The position numbers and the translations under genes were made by a program. A stretch of 7,518 bases of DNA. It comes from Candidatus Nitrosopolaris rasttigaisensis (GTDB lineage Archaea > Thermoproteota > Nitrososphaeria > Nitrososphaerales > Nitrososphaeraceae). The DNA is taken from positions 1 to 7,518 of the forward strand of contig CAKOFP010000157.1 of assembly GCA_933226995.1 (NCBI GenBank). The letters run 5' to 3'. The notes below the pieces were generated by a model that was not told where the DNA came from, did not search any database, and saw nothing but the letters and a program-made list of their open reading frames with translations. Every line of letters begins with the position of its first letter. The stretch's first letter is position 1. Of this stretch, positions 1-5,870 are shown one piece after another.

Positions 1-957
1 ATCCATATAGATCGGCGAGCCGGTGTTGCTCGACAAAAGTGCTGCTTCCGCTACCTTAGTAACATTCCTTGCGTCTTCAGGAGTTACTACGGGTTCTCTG
101 ATTTTTCCGGCGATAACGTCGAGAAAACTTTGCAATTCCAATGTTAGCGGTTCTTTAAATTTACCGCGACGCGGTATTATAGTAGCCTCTTCATAATCTA
201 TTTTGATCCTTTGTGTGATATAGTCTCCGGTAATGATACCCTCGGTGCAGACTGCGCTAAACTTTCTTACTCGGTTCGGAGTGATCCAATTTGAAGCGAT
301 AATTGCGACCCTCTGCTCGTCGAACCCGAGCATAATAGTCGCAAAATCTTCGTACGAATGAAATTTTGTACCGGAACGTGCAAAAACAACAAGAGGTGTA
401 CTATTGAACAGGTACATTGCAGTATCAATATCGTGGACAGACGTATCGTAAATTATGCCGACGTCTCGAATATGTAAGGGCATTCTGTTTTCTCTATGAA
501 ACTCCATCATTAGTAGATCACCGTATTTGTGATTATCTATAAGCTGCTTAACATCCTGAATGGCGGGATTGAACCGTTCGATATACCCAGACGTCAAGAT
601 CACTTTTCTTCTCTTGGCTATTTCGATCATCTCTTCGCATTCACACGATGAGAATGCTAATGGTTTCTCGACAAAAACGTGAACTCCCTTTTCCATTATT
701 TTTTTTGCCATAGCGAAGTGCGTCTTGGTAGGGGTGCAGACTATGCAGCCGTCTAAAGGGACTTCATCTTCAAGCAATTGCTCGAGCGAAAAATAAGGCT
801 TTGCATCATAAAGCCTGGCCTGTTCTCTTGCACGCAATTCATCCTTATCACATATTGACGCGAGGACACCAATTTCATGCAGGACCCTCGCGTGATTCTT
901 ACCCCATCCGCCAACTCCTATCACTGCGAATCTTCGTCTGTCCTTTGTTTTCACCAT
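1..957 (-). CDS. Gfo/Idh/MocA family NAD(P)-dependent oxidoreductase, 3' end cut by window
   Basis: This is an open frame of 319 codons that reaches base 1 without a stop, so only the last few residues are missing. The N-terminus is a Rossmann fold with the dinucleotide motif GVGGWG (residues 14-19). It is followed by the family hallmark EKP (97-99, K98 being the usual catalytic lysine) and by VHDID (174-178), with H175 in the place of the catalytic histidine. The family oxidises or reduces hydroxyls of sugars, nucleotide sugars or inositols with NAD(P). The overall pattern resembles UDP-N-acetylglucosamine 3-dehydrogenase-like members, but the substrate cannot be read from the sequence. The ATG at 957-955 lies inside the last codons of ilvE (7-nt overlap, different frame), which points to cotranscription and coupled translation. 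No promoter of its own is visible. Confidence 0.88.
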   Translation of the reverse strand, partial: MVKTKDRRRFAVIGVGGWGKNHARVLHEIGVLASICDKDELRAREQARLYDAKPYFSLEQLLEDEVPLDGCIVCTPTKTHFAMAKKIMEKGVHVFVEKPLAFSSCECEEMIEIAKRRKVILTSGYIERFNPAIQDVKQLIDNHKYGDLLMMEFHRENRMPLHIRDVGIIYDTSVHDIDTAMYLFNSTPLVVFARSGTKFHSYEDFATIMLGFDEQRVAIIASNWITPNRVRKFSAVCTEGIITGDYITQRIKIDYEEATIIPRRGKFKEPLTLELQSFLDVIAGKIREPVVTPEDARNVTKVAEAALLSSNTGSPIYMD

Positions 958-1868
958 ACAGGAGTTAACCACCTAGTGTACTCCGCGAGCTCTGCGGTTA
1001 CGATTTTTGAATAGGTAGTACGAATTCTACCGGTCACAGGACCCTCCTTACCATCGCCTACTACGCGACCATCAATATCGATTATAGCTACTATTTCAGC
1101 TGCAGTACCTGTGAGAAACAGCTCCGAGGCCATATATAGTTCGGTGCGAGAAATAGGCCGCTCCACTAGCTCATATCCCAGATTCTTGGCTATAGCTATT
1201 GCCGTGTCACGTGTAATACCTTCTAAGGCAGATCCAGCTATAAATGGTGTATATATTTTGCTGTTTCTGACGATGAAGATATTCTCTCCTGACGCTTCGC
1301 TAACATTCCCATCTCTGTCCAGCATAACTGATTCGTCATAGCCGTTCCTATTGCTCTCTTGAGTTGCAAGTACTGAATTAAGATAGTTGCCAGCAGCTTT
1401 TGCCATTGGGGGTGTGGAGGAATCATGAATTCTGCGCCATGAAGAAATACATGCACTAATGCCTTCTACTTTAAAATACTTCGCAAATGGGAATACTATT
1501 ATCACAACATGCGTGGGGGAGTCCCTTGTTACATTCAAATCAATACCGTGCTGCCCTACAAATGCTAATGGTCGGATATAGCATGATTCTTTGATCCGAT
1601 TTTTTTTCAATAACTCTATAGTTGCGTCCTCTAGTTCCTTTGCTGAATAATTCATTGCAATGGAATAGACTGCAGCCGAGTGACGGAGTCTGTCCATATG
1701 TTCTCTTAATCTAAACACATGAAGATTATTTTTTGATGAATATGCACGAATGCCCTCAAACACTGCAGTTCCATAGTGTAGAGCATGAGTAGTAACCGGA
1801 ACGGTCGCTTCTTCCCATTTTACAATTTTGCCATCAAACCACATGAAGTCAGCGCCTTTTGTTCTCAT
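951..1868 (-). CDS. ilvE: Branched-chain amino-acid aminotransferase (class IV PLP enzyme)
   Basis: The 305-aa product has the full length of IlvE. Conserved blocks appear in order: FEGIRAY (37-43), MAKAAGNYL (155-163) with K157 as the PLP-binding lysine, VSEASGENIF (189-198), GITRD (217-221), GTAAEI (254-259) and GPVTGRI (277-283). It would transfer the amino group between glutamate and the 2-oxo acids of leucine, isoleucine and valine in the cytoplasm. D-amino-acid transaminase and aminodeoxychorismate lyase share the fold, but the pattern fits IlvE best. Two starts are possible: ATG at 1868, or ATG nine codons in (1844) at MWFDGK, where many family members begin. A TATA-like box at 1891-1900 would place transcription start near 1870, giving a leaderless mRNA for the first start. 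The 3' end overlaps the oxidoreductase gene by 7 nt. Confidence 0.93.
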   Translation of the reverse strand: MRTKGADFMWFDGKIVKWEEATVPVTTHALHYGTAVFEGIRAYSSKNNLHVFRLREHMDRLRHSAAVYSIAMNYSAKELEDATIELLKKNRIKESCYIRPLAFVGQHGIDLNVTRDSPTHVVIIVFPFAKYFKVEGISACISSWRRIHDSSTPPMAKAAGNYLNSVLATQESNRNGYDESVMLDRDGNVSEASGENIFIVRNSKIYTPFIAGSALEGITRDTAIAIAKNLGYELVERPISRTELYMASELFLTGTAAEIVAIIDIDGRVVGDGKEGPVTGRIRTTYSKIVTAELAEYTRWLTPVW

Positions 1869-1890
1869 TTATGGCAGAGTCAATTCGCGG

Positions 1891-1900
1891 ATTATAAAAA
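1891..1900 (-). promoter_or_regulatory. TATA-like box of ilvE
   Basis: On the minus strand this reads TTTTTATAAT. It is centred about 27 nt before the ATG at 1868, the spacing expected for an archaeal TATA box serving a leaderless transcript. It lies in the 42-nt gap after the nucleotidyltransferase gene, so ilvE can be transcribed independently of it. Confidence 0.6.
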
Positions 1901-1910
1901 TCTTCAAAAG

Positions 1911-2561
1911 TTAAACAAAGCCTTCTTTTGGAATTTTCATCCCCATCACCCTCAAGGTACTATCGGATGATCTTGCAAATTTCTCAACAATCTGCCAGTT
2001 GTGCTCGATCAAGTCTGCGACTCCGCTTGGTACCATATCCCGCCAATTTTGTACCTCATGTCTTTGTTCCGCGCGCGAGCCGTTTGAAAATTTGGTAGTA
2101 ATTTGGTCGTAGAGCATTTCCTTCACAGCCGAAGCTGAGCCTGCAAACCGACGGGCTTTTATGGGATTAAGCTTAAAGACCGACAAAGTAATTCTTTCAG
2201 CAACATCTCCAGTATATGTGATGAACTTTTCTTCTCTCACGTTTCGGAGAATTTGATTTCTTAATATCCAGGAGAATGGAGAAATTAAGGGTGGCAAATA
2301 TCTTACGAATGGCGAGACTAGCGAGTAATCCGGAGAAACAGTGATGGAGTTATTATTTGCAAAAACCGATTCAATCATTGCCTTCCTTATGTGATAAGGG
2401 AAAGGGAAACTGCGTGTATTGATCTCTTTATGATTTTTCAAAAACCTTACTGGATAAACGTAAACATTGTAATCTCGCTGTAGTAATAGAGAAATGATAT
2501 GTCGATGGGTGTTGGTAAAAGGATTCAAGTGTGCTAGGTAGATCGCCGCCACTCTCTCCAT
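1911..2561 (-). CDS. Nucleotidyltransferase-like protein related to NMN adenylyltransferase
   Basis: The 216-aa protein resembles the HxGH nucleotidyltransferases, mainly archaeal NMN adenylyltransferase, which makes NAD from NMN and ATP. Near the N-terminus, NPFTNTHRHII (13-23) lines up with the nucleotide-binding loop, but the usual (H/T)xGH reads T16-N-T18-H19, with Thr for Gly. The second motif, ISxTxxR, appears as SASAVK (142-147), with Lys for Arg. The segment NWRDMVPSGVADLIEH (172-187) is typical of the C-terminal part of archaeal NMNATs. The middle (about 80-110) is rich in Pro, aromatic and basic residues and I do not recognise it. The altered motifs make the substrate uncertain: it may be a divergent NMNAT, another adenylyl- or cytidylyltransferase, or an inactive relative. 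The ATG at 2561 is supported by a TATA-like box about 28 nt upstream. Confidence 0.62.
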   Translation of the reverse strand: MERVAAIYLAHLNPFTNTHRHIISLLLQRDYNVYVYPVRFLKNHKEINTRSFPFPYHIRKAMIESVFANNNSITVSPDYSLVSPFVRYLPPLISPFSWILRNQILRNVREEKFITYTGDVAERITLSVFKLNPIKARRFAGSASAVKEMLYDQITTKFSNGSRAEQRHEVQNWRDMVPSGVADLIEHNWQIVEKFARSSDSTLRVMGMKIPKEGFV

Positions 2562-2584
2562 CAGTTATAGTAAACTCTAGCAGA

Positions 2585-2593
2585 CATATAAAT
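2585..2593 (-). promoter_or_regulatory. TATA-like box of the nucleotidyltransferase gene
   Basis: ATTTATATG on the minus strand, centred about 28 nt before the ATG at 2561, fits a leaderless transcript. It follows directly after the T-rich end of the Alba gene, so the gene can be transcribed separately from Alba. Confidence 0.55.
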
Positions 2594-2596
2594 AAC

Positions 2597-2616
2597 AAAA
2601 AGGGTCAAAAAGGCCC
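2597..2616 (-). terminator. T-rich transcription terminator after Alba
   Basis: Immediately after the Alba TAA, the minus strand has two runs of five T (2607-2611 and 2597-2601) separated by GACCC. Archaeal termination commonly uses such U-tracts. A weak GGG/CCC pairing around the first run could add a small hairpin. Confidence 0.5.
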
Positions 2617-2937
2617 TTATGACACTCGCTTTACTTCTATCTCGATCGTGGAGACATTCCGCGTTCTGCCGTCTTCTGATTGCACCGTCTCAGACCCAAT
2701 TCTTACCTCGCCTACCCTGTAACCGGCGTTTTCCATCCTCTTTAGGATAATCTGTGAAACATCTACTGCTCTACCAATGCTTAACCCTCGTGCCTTGATC
2801 GTTACCGACGGCTGATTAGCTAGTTGGATGAGTGTTGAGGTCACATATGCCATCAAAGGCTTCTTTCCTATGTATACTGCGTCGCGTGGACCATCTCTAT
2901 GAACTTGTGGGTTTTGTTGTGGTTGTGCTTCCGCCAT
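2617..2937 (-). CDS. albA: Alba-family DNA/RNA-binding chromatin protein
   Basis: The 106-aa product is a typical Alba protein, a small dimer that coats DNA and also binds RNA. It has a short disordered Gln/Pro-rich N-terminus (2-12). The core begins with YIGKKPLMAYV (22-32), where K25 and K26 match the paired DNA-contacting lysines of Sulfolobus Alba. It continues with IKARGLSIGRAVD (47-59), VRIGSE (78-83), and ends in the classic EDGRTRNVSTIEIEVKR (88-104). The frame is open further upstream to a TTG at 2994, but I chose the ATG at 2937. The upstream stretch contains a good TATA-like box (2961-2968) about 27 nt before this ATG, and the Alba fold needs nothing before it. The gene lies just downstream of tRNA-Pro but has its own promoter and terminator. 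Identification is secure. Confidence 0.95.
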   Translation of the reverse strand: MAEAQPQQNPQVHRDGPRDAVYIGKKPLMAYVTSTLIQLANQPSVTIKARGLSIGRAVDVSQIILKRMENAGYRVGEVRIGSETVQSEDGRTRNVSTIEIEVKRVS

Positions 2938-2960
2938 AACAAGTTTAGTGGTTTGGGATA

Positions 2961-2968
2961 ATTTAAAT
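2961..2968 (-). promoter_or_regulatory. TATA-like box of Alba
   Basis: ATTTAAAT (self-complementary) is centred about 27 nt before the Alba ATG at 2937, predicting transcription start at or next to the start codon. This box decides the start of Alba against the upstream TTG. Confidence 0.6.
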
Positions 2969-3038
2969 CTAGAAGATGAAACCGTTCCAGCCAATTCATG
3001 TTGTGCTATATTGCATATTTTACTTCTTTTTTGACTAA

Positions 3039-3112
3039 TGGGGCCGGCCGGATTTGAACCGACGATCTCCAGCGCCCGAGGCTGGCATCATGCCAAGCTA
3101 GACAACGACCCC
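3039..3112 (-). tRNA. tRNA-Pro (anticodon CGG)
   Basis: A full cloverleaf reads on the minus strand. The 7-bp acceptor stem is GGGGTCG/CGGCCCC with one G-U pair. The D-arm contains the conserved AGCTTGG. The anticodon stem CCAGC/GCTGG encloses loop CTCGGGC, giving anticodon CGG (codon CCG). The variable loop is AGATC, and the T-arm GTCGG/CCGGC has loop TTCAAAT. The discriminator is A at 3039. There is no intron and no encoded CCA, as is common in archaea. Confidence 0.95.
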
Positions 3113-3137
3113 TCGGCTTGCACAATCATGGCGAATC

Positions 3138-3148
3138 TTTATTAAAAA
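3138..3148 (-). promoter_or_regulatory. TATA-like box of tRNA-Pro
   Basis: TTTTTAATAAA on the minus strand is centred about 31 nt upstream of the mature tRNA 5' end, leaving room for a leader of a few nucleotides to be removed by RNase P. Bases 3113-3271 hold nothing else I recognise apart from a nine-T run on the plus strand at 3175-3183. Confidence 0.5.
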
Positions 3149-3271
3149 CATTAGCTGCAGTAAGGAGCATATCCTTTTTTTTTCAAATAGCTAGTACCTA
3201 ATACCGGTGGTCAGTGCTCTGGCTACCGATTATCGCGGTTATCTCAATCCTCGGCGTTCAATGGCTGCGAC

Positions 3272-5119
3272 CTATCTTTTTCTTCTTTCGATCGATGCAT
3301 TAGTTGAATCTATGCCTCTCCATATTATATCGTAGCCCAATTTTGAAAGGAGATCGACATGGCAAGCTTCGGGTACTTTATACTTTTTAAAAAGGAAAAT
3401 AGCATCCATGAAACTTGAAATAGAATCCAAAGATTTCTCCAGTTCCGATATTTTAAAACGCGAAATTAGATATGTTCCAACAACTAGGTAACTATGCCCG
3501 TTATCATTTACATTTACATTTCCTGCCTCCCTAGATCGAAGAGCTATTATCACCGAATCAGAAGGGATATTATATTTTTCAGCTAGCTCGCCTATCGATA
3601 TTATGCCTCTGCCGCTGCCTCCGTCAGTTCTACTATCGTCTTCGTTGTTATCCTGAGTACCGATAATAAGACGGTCTATTTCTGCTAGCAAACCATTCGG
3701 GGCGGTGATTGCTATCCTTCGAACCATCTCCTGATCAATTGACTTCAAGTACGAAACGATTGCCCTCAATGGCACTTGACCGTTTTTATAAAGTATCAAA
3801 TGGTCCTTTTGTACTAATGAACCCAGTCTCGAGATGAGATCTTTTTCGACTTTTTTATACTTGGATGTGGTGTAATAATCGTTATTCACTGCGATAAAGA
3901 TATCCAGTTTGTCATCCTTGTACAGTTCCTTATTCGCAGAAGCAATTCGTGTTAGTTTGCCTATCTTTCGCTCGATATATTCCAGAGTCCAAAAGCCGAC
4001 TATCTCCAAATATATGCGACAGCCGTATCTCTCAAACATAAAGTCTGGGATGAATGCCTTATCATTGTCCAGAACGATAGGGTCAGGCTCCCTTACCAAA
4101 GTCCAGCCTGTGCTGAATTGCTGGAATTTTACCGCAAATTTTTCTTCAACGGTGCTATCAAAGGACGAACCAAGTTTCGCAGTTATCTTCTTACTGTTAT
4201 TATGATCCGGAAATGCCATTAATTGAGGTGCATTCTCCTTTGAGATGTGAAATTCATACATTTTCCTACCAACAGATATTGACTTCCGGATAATCCATGC
4301 CTGCAGCGACCATGATTCTGCACAAATTATAGATGGAAGCAATTTCGCAATCGCCGTGCCGTAGATTTCCGTCATCTTGAACATGCTTTGTGGACCATCG
4401 AGAGAACAGACAATTGTATCATCATGATGAATCATATTTTTAGAGGTCCGATCAACTAACGTACTTGGTTGGTTTCGAATATTATACATTAGACCCACTC
4501 TTTTGACATCTCTTAGCACTCGTTTCCAACTCGAACCCCCGTGAAGAGCGACTTGAAGAGTTGTGCAACTGAATAAGAGTGTCTGTATGATGGCGAAGTT
4601 ATACCATGCCACAAGGATGGCCGGCGTTATTCTATCGAAATGCTCCACAACTAAGTTCTCATCTAGGTCACTCCACATTTGATTTCGGACCTTTTCCTTA
4701 TCTACACCTAGCTGCCTAGCGACAGATTGAATTATCTCTTCTCTTCTAAGAATAGTTAATGCAAAATCGGATTTAGATGATTCTTCGAATAAACTTCGCC
4801 TTATTACATCGGGTTCAATTGTAAGGTCAGCCGAATCAATACCATTTTCCGTAGATTGTTCACTAGTGTTAACAAACTTACACCTTCTTTCAAGTAAGGT
4901 GGAAAAGCCCCTGACAAGTTTATAATCTCCGTGTTCACTTTCGATTAGTCCAATTCGATCTGTAAGGAGTCCTTTTCTATCTCTTTTCTTCCATGATTCT
5001 TCGAACTCTCCGATTATATTAGCTGCCAACGATACATCTTCATCAGAGGTACAAAAGGTTGGGGCAATGCTTTTCCCTTTATTTGAAATTTTGACTCTGA
5101 GTAGTTGGAGCGGAATCAT
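3272..5119 (-). CDS. bax1: Bax1-type nuclease (DUF790), XPB-associated DNA-repair endonuclease
   Basis: The 615-aa product matches the archaeal DUF790/Bax1 family, XPG-like endonucleases that bind XPB helicase and cut bubble or forked DNA in presumed nucleotide excision repair. The N-terminal part (about 1-290) has the family layout, including MIPLQLLRVKI at the start and ILVAWYNFAIIQTLLF (168-183). The nuclease core (about 320-460) is a PD-(E/D)xK-like fold: VEEKFAVKF (324-332), FIPDF (356-360, D359) and LEIVGFWTLEYIERKIGKL (371-389, E372). An acidic Gly/Ser linker (about 489-504) leads to a C-terminal section (505-560) with helix-turn-helix character (ISIGELAEKYNIPSDSV), which makes the protein longer than I expect for the family. 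All catalytic blocks are present, so it appears functional. Its usual partner XPB is reduced to a short fragment 60 nt upstream, in the same frame but separated by two stops. Confidence 0.88.
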   Translation of the reverse strand: MIPLQLLRVKISNKGKSIAPTFCTSDEDVSLAANIIGEFEESWKKRDRKGLLTDRIGLIESEHGDYKLVRGFSTLLERRCKFVNTSEQSTENGIDSADLTIEPDVIRRSLFEESSKSDFALTILRREEIIQSVARQLGVDKEKVRNQMWSDLDENLVVEHFDRITPAILVAWYNFAIIQTLLFSCTTLQVALHGGSSWKRVLRDVKRVGLMYNIRNQPSTLVDRTSKNMIHHDDTIVCSLDGPQSMFKMTEIYGTAIAKLLPSIICAESWSLQAWIIRKSISVGRKMYEFHISKENAPQLMAFPDHNNSKKITAKLGSSFDSTVEEKFAVKFQQFSTGWTLVREPDPIVLDNDKAFIPDFMFERYGCRIYLEIVGFWTLEYIERKIGKLTRIASANKELYKDDKLDIFIAVNNDYYTTSKYKKVEKDLISRLGSLVQKDHLILYKNGQVPLRAIVSYLKSIDQEMVRRIAITAPNGLLAEIDRLIIGTQDNNEDDSRTDGGSGRGIISIGELAEKYNIPSDSVIIALRSREAGNVNVNDNGHSYLVVGTYLISRFKISELEKSLDSISSFMDAIFLFKKYKVPEACHVDLLSKLGYDIIWRGIDSTNASIERRKR

Positions 5120-5145
5120 GTCAAGTCATGTCACACTTGCGTTGT

Positions 5146-5157
5146 ATCTTTTTATCT
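5146..5157 (-). promoter_or_regulatory. Possible weak TATA-like element of bax1
   Basis: AGATAAAAAGAT on the minus strand lies about 32 nt before the ATG at 5119, between the XPB-like fragment and bax1. It is A-rich but lacks a clear TATA core. bax1 may instead be cotranscribed with the upstream fragment. Confidence 0.3.
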
Positions 5158-5179
5158 TGCAAGCCAAACGACTAATCCG

Positions 5180-5332
5180 TCAATCACTCAAATTCACATT
5201 CGTAAGATAATCTAGAAAATCTTTAGAATTTAGTTGAACAGCTCTCAGCAAGATTGCGCAGGGATCTAAATCAGAATAAGGAATATGTGCTACACCTCGT
5301 ATCGATATTGTGCCCTTATCATAGCTCAGCAT
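5180..5332 (-). pseudogene. Truncated XPB helicase remnant (N-terminal damage-recognition domain only)
   Basis: A 50-codon ORF (ATG 5332, TGA 5182-5180) aligns without gaps, from memory of the family, to the first ~48 residues of archaeal XPB. Recognisable parts are YDKGTISIRG (4-13), the AHIP turn (15-18), LDP (22-24), RAV (30-32) and the KDFLDYL block (37-43), matching family patterns such as RGTIVVKG, AHVP, D(S/P)R, RA and YRDIIEYF. The usual Arg after the D(S/P) pair is Cys here, and the conserved YR before the last helix reads SK, which suggests relaxed constraint. Everything beyond this, including all helicase motifs (Walker A, DEAH, RED, motif VI), is absent. bax1, the usual neighbour, starts 60 nt downstream in the same frame. 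A TATA-like box remains upstream, so the stub may still be expressed. Alternatively it is a genuine micro-protein retaining the XPB N-terminal domain. Confidence 0.68.
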
Positions 5333-5342
5333 AGTATATCTC

Positions 5343-5355
5343 TTATAACTTATAG
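5343..5355 (-). promoter_or_regulatory. TATA-like box of the XPB-like fragment
   Basis: The minus strand reads CTATAAGTTATAAG across this stretch, with two overlapping TATAA cores centred about 14-20 nt before the ATG at 5332. Transcription would start near 5321-5328, at or just inside the ORF. The spacing is slightly short for the annotated start, so initiation at CTG or a later codon cannot be excluded. Confidence 0.4.
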
Positions 5356-5472
5356 ACGTATGAAAATTTTAACCTTTGTTTAGCTCTGTATTGTGAAAGA
5401 TCGAAATCTGCATCGGGCGCTTTCTTATACAATGATATATGTTTTTTCATCGCCATACAAGTTGAGTTAAAG

Positions 5473-5498
5473 GACAAGGTTTAAAAAACACTCTTGTC
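5473..5498. repeat. Inverted repeat around an AT-rich TATA-like core
   Basis: GACAAG (5473-5478) and CTTGTC (5493-5498) are perfect inverted copies flanking a 14-nt spacer that contains TTTAAAAAA. The layout, two half-sites around a potential TATA element, resembles an operator upstream of the plus-strand gene starting near 5520-5556. A small hairpin is the other reading. Confidence 0.4.
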
Positions 5499-5502
5499 TC
5501 AG

Positions 5503-5517
5503 TTATTTATTATATTT
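5503..5517 (+). promoter_or_regulatory. TATA-like box of the ~104-aa protein gene
   Basis: TTATTTATTATATTT is centred at about 5510, predicting transcription start around 5535. That leaves roughly 20 nt to the TTG at 5556, and no ATG or GTG intervenes in frame. A purine-rich AGAGGGGG follows at 5521-5528 but would lie upstream of the start of the transcript. Confidence 0.45.
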
Positions 5518-5555
5518 AGCAGAGGGGGTCCAAGTCTATAACAGTTGATCAAAGA

Positions 5556-5870
5556 TTGATTCAGTTTTTGAGGGAGGGCAAGGACTGGGAGAGGAAAGCA
5601 ACGAACGTACCAGGAGTCTTTTTATTAAAATTACCTTCGTTCAAGGGAAGATCCGCATCGTTAGGGATTGAAGTTAATTCTATCGGGTCTTCTGGTGTAG
5701 CGACAAAGAAGAGAGGCGTAGTCGTTAGGTCAACGATTGAGCTTGAGGAAATCAACAAGTTGCTTTCACATCCAAAACTGGTGGAACTTGCCAAACGGGT
5801 AGATGAAGTGAATCCTGAAAGAAAACTTGGAAGAGCAAACACAGCCGAACACGATGTGTTCGAAATCTAA
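5556..5870 (+). CDS. Conserved-looking hypothetical protein, ~104 aa, non-ATG start
   Basis: I do not recognise a named family; the sequence resembles small conserved hypothetical proteins of Nitrososphaerota. It is hydrophilic and has no signal peptide or membrane segment. Visible parts are a Trp-containing basic N-terminus (FLREGKDWERK), a likely beta-rich middle (GVFLLKLPSFKGR, TKKRGVVVRS), a helical charged region (IELEEINKLLSHPKLVELAKRVDEVNP) and a short acidic tail ending DVFEI. The frame is open back to 5520 after a TAG at 5517-5519, and the upstream codons also look protein-like (SITVDQRLIQFL), yet there is no ATG or GTG. The first usable start is TTG at 5556. The true N-terminus may lie slightly upstream with an unusual start codon. 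A possible 62-aa ORF overlaps its end by 17 nt. Confidence 0.72.
   Translation: MIQFLREGKDWERKATNVPGVFLLKLPSFKGRSASLGIEVNSIGSSGVATKKRGVVVRSTIELEEINKLLSHPKLVELAKRVDEVNPERKLGRANTAEHDVFEI

Noticed and set aside
1111..1456. Open frames on both strands inside ilvE (1111-1341 plus, 1238-1456 minus)
   Set aside because: They lie entirely within the strongly supported ilvE frame and have no recognisable protein features.
1785..1970. Plus-strand open frame across the ilvE start and the nucleotidyltransferase end
   Set aside because: It overlaps two real genes and the ilvE promoter, and its product is low-complexity and not protein-like.
2531..2722. Plus-strand open frame opposite the Alba end
   Set aside because: It is antisense to Alba and the promoter of the next gene, with no domain or promoter of its own.
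2938..2994. N-terminal 19-codon extension of Alba from a TTG
   Set aside because: It contains the TATA-like box of the gene and does not resemble the Alba family start; the ATG at 2937 is better.
3175..3183. Run of nine T on the plus strand as a terminator
   Set aside because: No plus-strand gene lies upstream; the transcribed genes here are on the minus strand, where it is a run of A.
3909..4205. 98-codon plus-strand open frame inside bax1
   Set aside because: It lies opposite the conserved nuclease core, whose codons explain it; the product is Ser/Leu-rich with no motif.
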